From: Hyphomonadaceae bacterium | Lineage (GTDB): Bacteria; Pseudomonadota; Alphaproteobacteria; Caulobacterales; Aquidulcibacteraceae | Length of the DNA: 57,908 nt | Reading direction: 5' to 3' | Assembly (NCBI GenBank): GCA_021731815.1 | Contig: JAKFWO010000004.1 | Coordinates: 1-57,908, forward strand | In this document: positions 52,996-57,908 of the stretch, piece after piece | Position numbering within the stretch: the stretch's first letter is position 1 | How the letters are laid out: every line of letters starts with the position of its first letter | Made by a program: the position numbers and the translations under genes | Notes under the pieces: generated by a model | Seen by the model: the letters and a program-made list of their open reading frames with translations, nothing else | The model's database searches: none | Told to the model about the DNA's origin: nothing

Positions 52996-55900
52996 TCAGA
53001 AGCGGAAAGCGACGCCTGCGGTGACGCTATGCGAAGAATCCGTGCCATAGCGGCCGAAATAATCGACAAAGAATTCGCCGCTTTTGATGAATTGCCAGCG
53101 CATGCCGGCATCGAGCAGGCCCTGGGTGAGGTCGCGGGTCGAGCCGTCGAGGTTAAACGCGCTGCCCGAATCCACCAATGTCACCGGCACGGAGAGGTCG
53201 CCGAGATCCTGGGTCCGGCCCACGCCCCCGGCCAGCCGGAAGGTGAGCGCCCGGTCGTTGGATCCGATGCCGAAAGCCCGCTGCGTCTGGAGATAGAGAT
53301 CACCCCGCCATTGCGCGTCGGTCAGTTCGGGCACCGCAAGCCGCAAGGGATTGCTGCCTTCCTCGACATAGGCATTCTGATTGGCGCGGGAATAATTGAG
53401 CCCGAGCCGCCCCGAAACATCCCAGCCCGCCAGCATGGCGAAGCGCTGTTCGGCCGTGGCAAAAAGCCCGATCGCAGTGGCATCGGTCTCGCCGTCGACA
53501 GAGGACGTCACCCCGTTAAAGGTAACGGTGCGCCGGGTGGTCTGGTCGATATGCCCGGCAAGGAAGCCGAAGCGCAGGGCCGTCGATTTGCTCGCCCAAT
53601 CGACAAAGAAGCCGCCGAGATAGCCTTCCTGCTCGCCGTTGCCCGCCCCTTGCGCCAGCGTGATATCGGCCTCTGCCGTGGTTCCGAAAATCCCGACCCG
53701 GATGCCGGGCAGAGGCGTGGCGAATTCGGCACCGAAATTGATCCCGTAAATATCGCTGTCAAATGCCAGCGATCCCGCATTGGCCTCGCGTTCGGCCGTA
53801 TTGCCAAAGCCGTCCAGCCAGAAGCGATGGCCGCTGCGCCCGGCGGGCTCGTCAGTATCGAAAGGCGCAGACCCGATCGGGTGGGCCTGCGGCAGTCCCA
53901 GCAAGGGTGTGTCGGTGAAGCGCAGCGCCGTGAGGCGGTTGGCGACAAAGGTGGTCGGGCGCTGGGCCACGACCGTGACCGGCGGCACCACCGTGCCGAG
54001 CGCGCCGGTTGTGGGGGAAAGAACAACAGTGACCGGCAGATTAGTGCCCACGACTTCCGTGGCAGCAAATGCGCCACTGACGCCACCCGCCGCCCGCAGG
54101 AAGGTTCCGCCCGTCGCTTCGCTATTGTCCTCGGCCACCAGACGCAAGGTGCCGCCAAGGGTCGCGGTGCCCGTGACCGTCAACAGATCGATCAGGCTGC
54201 CGCCATTGCTGAATTCGACCTCAAGTACGCCAGTCGAGGATTGCGTGAAATTGCCCCCAACCGTGAGCGCGCCGATCGAATTGCCCGGGGCGAGCCGCCC
54301 GGCATTGGTGACATTGCCGGTAATCGTGCCGATGCCGTCAAGAAAGGCACCGCTGGCCACCGTCACCGAGCCGGTCAGCGTCGCATTGACGCGCGCAGCC
54401 CCCGCATCCACCGCGAGGATTCCGATGGTGACCGGGTTCGCAAAGGTGAGCAGGCCCGTCCCCAGCTTGCGCAGGGTTCCCGCTCCCGAAAGACCGAGGG
54501 TGAAATTGGTATCGCTGGCGACGCTCTGTTCGAGAATTGCCCCGGAGCCCACATTGACCGCACCCGTTCCCAGCGCCGACAGGCTCGAAACCCGCAAGAT
54601 CCCTCCGGTCACGCTGGTGCCGCCCGAATAGGTGTTCGCAGCGCTGAGCGTGGTCGCTCCCGACCCGGCCTGGGTCAAAGCCCCCGTGCCGGCGATCACC
54701 CCCGCGAGCGTCACCGCATCCGCGCGATTGATCGCAAGCGCACCATTATTGGTCACAGCACCCGTGCCGAGCGAGCCGGTGGTCCCGCCATTGCCGATCT
54801 GCAATGTGCCGGCCGAGATCGTCGTCGCGCCCGAATAGGTATTGGCCCCCGTCAGGATCGTCGTGCCCGACCCGGCCTGGGTCAAAGCCCCCGTGCCGGC
54901 GACCACCCCCGCGAGCGTCACCGCATCCGAGCGATTGATCGCAAGCGTGCCATTATTGGTAAGCGCACCGGTGCCGAGCGAGCCGGTGGTCCCGCCATTG
55001 CCGATCTGCAATGTGCCGGCCGAGATATTGGTCGCGCCGCTATAGGTGTTGGCTCCCGTCAGGATCGTGGTGCCCGACCCGGCCTGGGTCAAAGCCCCCG
55101 TGCCGGCGATCACCCCCACGAGCGTCACCGCATCCGAGCGATTGATCGCAAGCGCACCATTATTGGTCACAGCACCCGTGCCGAGCGAGCCAGCGGTCCC
55201 GCCAGCGCCGATCTGCAATGTGCCGGCCGAGATCGTCGTCGCGCCCGAGAAAGTGTTGGCCCCCGTCAGGATCGTCGTGCCCGACCCGGCCTGGGTCAAA
55301 GTCCCCGTGCCGGAAATGGCATTGGCCAGAGTGATCGAATTTGAGCGATTGACCACCAGCGCTGCATCATTGATGACCGCGCCGGTGCCGAGCGAGCCGG
55401 TGGTCCCTGCAGCACCCAAAGCTGCGAAGGATTGCGGCGTCTCTTGCGTCGCTTCGGCGAGCTTCACCGAACCCGGCTCGGCCCCGAATCTGATCTCCAC
55501 CGAGCCGCCAATCTGCAGCGTACCGGCCGAAATCGTGGTCGTCCCCGAATAGGTATTGGCCCCCGTCAGGATCGTGGTGCCCGACCCGGCCTGGGTCAAA
55601 GCCCCCGTGCCGGCGACCACCCCCGCGAGCGTCACCGCATCCGAGCGATTGATCGCAAGCGTGCCATTATTGGTAAGCGCACCGGTGCCGAGCGAGCCGG
55701 TGGTCCCGCCATTGCCGATCTGCAATGTACCGGCCGAGATATTGGTCGCGCCGCTATAGGTATTGGCTCCCGTCAGGATCGTGGTGCCCGACCCGGCCTG
55801 GGTCAAAGCCCCCGTGCCGGCGATCCCTCCGGACAGCGTCACCGCATCCGAGCGATTGATTGCAAGCGTACCATTATTGGTAAGCGTGCCGGTGCCGAGC

Positions 55901-57908
55901 GAGCCGGTGGTCCCGCCATTGCCGATCTGCAATGTGCCGGCCGAGATCGTCGTCGCACCCGAGAAAGTGTTGGCTCCCGTCAGGATCGTGGTGCCCGACC
56001 CGGCCTGGGTCAGAGAACCCACATCGGAAATGGCCCCCGCAATCGTTACCGAACCCGAGCGATTGACCACCAGCGCCGCTTCATTGATCACTGCGCCGGT
56101 GCCGAGCGAGCCGCTTGCCCCGCCATTGCCGATCTGCAGCGTCCCCGCCAAAATAAGGGTCGTACCCGAATAAGTATTGGCTCCCGTCAGGATCGTCGTG
56201 CCCGCCCCGGCCTGACTCAGCACCCCGGTGCCGGAAATGTCATTGGCGAGCGTCACTTCATTGGCGCGAAAAACCACCAGCGTGCCATCATTGACAATCG
56301 TACCCGTGCCGATCGAGCCGGTCAACCCCATCGCCGATGAAGGCCCGGCGAACAGCGGGGTCGGGCTGCCCTCCGAACCATCCCCCGAATCACCCTTGAT
56401 GGATGATGTGCCTGACTCCGCAAGCTTTCGATCGACACCACCCGACGCACCGAGCTGCAGGGTCGCCCCCGCAAGGATCGTGGTTGTACCACTATAGGTG
56501 TTGGTACCGGTCAGAATCAATGTGCGGCTGTCGCTCATCTCCGTGGGCTCCCCCGTCACACGGATGCCGCCCGCACCCTGAATGACACCGCCAAAAGAGC
56601 CGCTGCCGATCCCGAGTTCTGACGTGGAGGTCTCTCCCAGCAAAAGGGTTCCAATTCCCAGCAGCTCACCGATCCCGGTGCCCGATGGCGATGGGCGCTG
56701 GTTATTGATATCCAGCGTCGCATCCTCCTCGATAAAGACCTGGCTTAGGCCAAGGCCATTGAAAGCCCCGGTACCGCCAAGACGCAGCGTCCCGGAATCA
56801 ATGGAATAAACTGCGGCGATGTCAGAACTGTCGCCATTCCAGATGATCGTGCCATTATTTGTCCGATCACCAAATCTGGCACCCGCGACCAATTCCTGGT
56901 CCCCAACCTCGACAAAAATATTTCCGATGGTCAGAGTCGTATCCGTCACCGCAGCCAGCGTTCCGGCAAGGGAATCCACAAAGACAATATCCCCACCCAG
57001 GAACTCGCCTGAGCCCGTCAGAGCGGTGACCAGCGACCCGAAATTCGTAATTCGTACCCCTGTGGTCGGGCTTCCGTCCAATCCGCCCAGCGCGGCCGCA
57101 TTGCTGATGAAGACATTCCCGCCATCGATCAGCGTGCCGCCCTGATAGGAATTTGCGCCCGTCAGCGAGACCGTACCCGTGCCGGTAACCCGGAGTCCGC
57201 CCGCGCCAATAATTTCATTGGTATTCTGCCCGAAAATATTCGTGCTGGTATCGCCCCGCAGGGTGACATTCTGCCCATCCCCCTGATTGATGGTCAGGAG
57301 GGTGCCTTGATCCTGGAGATTGATTAATCCCAAATGATCGAAATTCGTCCCCAGCGACAGGCTGACACCGGTCCCCGTAACCAGGATGGCCTCTGCGCGG
57401 TTCTGGCCCGTTAACCCGCCTGCGACAATGCCATTGAATGTAAGATTGAAATTTCCTGCGATGTCGAGGCCGATCCCGCCCGCGCCTGAATTCCCCGGTG
57501 GATTACCCAAGAAAGGGATGCCAAATAGGAAAGATCCACCACCCGACCCGCCATTGCCACCGGTCACGTTTCCATTGATCGTTGCGAATGCTTCCGACGA
57601 CCCAAGATTTCGGAGAAAGGCACCACCACCGCCAGATCCGCCAGATCCGCCAAAAAAGCCATCTCCGCCACTGCCGCCATTGCCGCCAGAAAAACCCGCA
57701 AGGGACATATCAAGATTGCCACCGGTTTCTGTGACCAGTACCAGACCAAAACCGCCGGCACCGCCCCCACCGCCAGCACCAAAATCCATCCCTGCCATTC
57801 CTCCACCTCCGGCACCCCCCCGCATATCCGAACCCGGCGCGACGCAAGGAAGAGACGAGCCCGCGAATCCATGGGCTCCCCCAAAGCCACCACCACCATT
57901 GGGAGGCT
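52996..57908 (-). CDS. Giant autotransporter, barrel C-terminal (N-terminus beyond window)
   Basis: The reading frame is open from the right edge to a stop at 52996, more than 1,630 residues. Reading from the N-terminal side: a Gly-rich region (about 57.4-57.9 kb, GGNGGSGG-type stretches), a beta-helix passenger, PATR-like repeats of TYSGTTTISAGTLQIGNG type at 54.6-56.5 kb, then a linker and the autotransporter barrel (SGHRFWLDGFGNTAERE ... VTAGVAFRF) ending in F. It is a type Va surface protein, probably an adhesin or biofilm factor. The passenger is 69-residue-periodic with loop insertions. The start codon and signal peptide are not in the window. Confidence 0.93.
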   Translation of the reverse strand, partial: PPNGGGGFGGAHGFAGSSLPCVAPGSDMRGGAGGGGMAGMDFGAGGGGGAGGFGLVLVTETGGNLDMSLAGFSGGNGGSGGDGFFGGSGGSGGGGAFLRNLGSSEAFATINGNVTGGNGGSGGGSFLFGIPFLGNPPGNSGAGGIGLDIAGNFNLTFNGIVAGGLTGQNRAEAILVTGTGVSLSLGTNFDHLGLINLQDQGTLLTINQGDGQNVTLRGDTSTNIFGQNTNEIIGAGGLRVTGTGTVSLTGANSYQGGTLIDGGNVFISNAAALGGLDGSPTTGVRITNFGSLVTALTGSGEFLGGDIVFVDSLAGTLAAVTDTTLTIGNIFVEVGDQELVAGARFGDRTNNGTIIWNGDSSDIAAVYSIDSGTLRLGGTGAFNGLGLSQVFIEEDATLDINNQRPSPSGTGIGELLGIGTLLLGETSTSELGIGSGSFGGVIQGAGGIRVTGEPTEMSDSRTLILTGTNTYSGTTTILAGATLQLGASGGVDRKLAESGTSSIKGDSGDGSEGSPTPLFAGPSSAMGLTGSIGTGTIVNDGTLVVFRANEVTLANDISGTGVLSQAGAGTTILTGANTYSGTTLILAGTLQIGNGGASGSLGTGAVINEAALVVNRSGSVTIAGAISDVGSLTQAGSGTTILTGANTFSGATTISAGTLQIGNGGTTGSLGTGTLTNNGTLAINRSDAVTLSGGIAGTGALTQAGSGTTILTGANTYSGATNISAGTLQIGNGGTTGSLGTGALTNNGTLAINRSDAVTLAGVVAGTGALTQAGSGTTILTGANTYSGTTTISAGTLQIGGSVEIRFGAEPGSVKLAEATQETPQSFAALGAAGTTGSLGTGAVINDAALVVNRSNSITLANAISGTGTLTQAGSGTTILTGANTFSGATTISAGTLQIGAGGTAGSLGTGAVTNNGALAINRSDAVTLVGVIAGTGALTQAGSGTTILTGANTYSGATNISAGTLQIGNGGTTGSLGTGALTNNGTLAINRSDAVTLAGVVAGTGALTQAGSGTTILTGANTYSGATTISAGTLQIGNGGTTGSLGTGAVTNNGALAINRADAVTLAGVIAGTGALTQAGSGATTLSAANTYSGGTSVTGGILRVSSLSALGTGAVNVGSGAILEQSVASDTNFTLGLSGAGTLRKLGTGLLTFANPVTIGILAVDAGAARVNATLTGSVTVASGAFLDGIGTITGNVTNAGRLAPGNSIGALTVGGNFTQSSTGVLEVEFSNGGSLIDLLTVTGTATLGGTLRLVAEDNSEATGGTFLRAAGGVSGAFAATEVVGTNLPVTVVLSPTTGALGTVVPPVTVVAQRPTTFVANRLTALRFTDTPLLGLPQAHPIGSAPFDTDEPAGRSGHRFWLDGFGNTAEREANAGSLAFDSDIYGINFGAEFATPLPGIRVGIFGTTAEADITLAQGAGNGEQEGYLGGFFVDWASKSTALRFGFLAGHIDQTTRRTVTFNGVTSSVDGETDATAIGLFATAEQRFAMLAGWDVSGRLGLNYSRANQNAYVEEGSNPLRLAVPELTDAQWRGDLYLQTQRAFGIGSNDRALTFRLAGGVGRTQDLGDLSVPVTLVDSGSAFNLDGSTRDLTQGLLDAGMRWQFIKSGEFFVDYFGRYGTDSSHSVTAGVAFRF
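54662..56410 (-). repeat. 207-bp tandem repeats inside the autotransporter passenger
   Basis: The marker GACCCGGCCTGGGTCAAAG, or a close variant, occurs at 54662, 54869, 55076, 55283, 55583, 55790, 55997 and 56204. Spacing is exactly 207 bp (69 codons) except for one 300-bp step, which includes a 93-bp insertion. Copies are near-identical at the DNA level, so expansion or contraction by recombination is likely. Confidence 0.93.

Noticed and set aside
52945-55344. A 799-codon plus-strand frame with repeated GLGQSPRAGD-like blocks
   Set aside because: It lies antisense to the autotransporter, and its periodicity merely mirrors the 207-bp repeats. The minus-strand frame encodes a full barrel domain.
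54662-56410. The regularly spaced repeats considered as a CRISPR array
   Set aside because: Units are 207 bp, fully coding and similar throughout, with no alternating repeat/spacer pattern.

Overview
The window looks like chromosomal DNA of a GC-rich alphaproteobacterium. The indicators are a Ros/MucR regulator, an NDUFS4-type complex I accessory protein, bacterial complex I genes in the order nuoABCDEF, a DUF2125 protein beside plsC, hopanoid-transport genes (hpnN, hpnM), a zinc-ribbon-less AccD and a sphingomonad/caulobacter-style TonB receptor. I cannot fix the order from sequence alone. No insertion sequence, prophage, CRISPR array, rRNA or plasmid function was seen. The accessory signal is one dispersed palindromic repeat family and one large repetitive autotransporter.

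Layout. 1-5.3 kb: a truncated outer-membrane barrel gene, then a translationally coupled sulfur operon on the minus strand (cysK-like, mercaptopyruvate sulfurtransferase, cystathionine beta-lyase) divergent from a membrane-anchored alpha/beta hydrolase. 5.4-9.1 kb: rimO, a cupin, a VOC protein and an MJ0042/DUF3426 membrane protein. 9.5-12.2 kb: ydcF-plsC-DUF2125; the ftsEX pair that I remember at the head of this cluster is absent. 12.4-18.6 kb: a solo LuxR-type regulator, a GST, nitronate monooxygenase, hpnN and hpnM. 18.6-22.3 kb: gene-poor stretch with repeats, a small conserved protein, a DUF3455 protein, the NDUFS4 homologue and mucR.

22.3-30.6 kb: ftsY, mtaB, a thiolase with an MFE-2-like SDR, a hydrolase coupled to thrS, yidD and tRNA-Asp(GTC). 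30.9-36.3 kb: nuoABCDE, a small membrane protein, nuoF; the run stops there and nuoG-N are not in the window. 36.4-38.8 kb: a GNAT protein, then accD and dapB on the other strand. 39.4-43.6 kb: a TonB-dependent receptor and a sodium:solute symporter, a plausible uptake pair. 43.8-46.9 kb: M48 peptidase, NTF2-like protein, HSDL2-like SDR, GST. 47.1-48.5 kb: rpsF-rpsR-rplI. 48.6-52.7 kb: a tight four-gene run of unknown pathway (anchored beta-propeller, NAD-epimerase, class II aldolase, outer-membrane barrel). 53.0 kb to the end: a giant autotransporter cut by the window edge, whose passenger contains 207-bp repeats.

No single feature is a clearly new defence or mobile system. The best candidates for a second look are the two-hairpin repeat family with a compensatory base change and a preference for convergent 3' ends, the 48.6-52.7 kb operon, the split nuo operon with its inserted membrane protein, the MucR lacking three of four zinc ligands, and the expanding autotransporter passenger.
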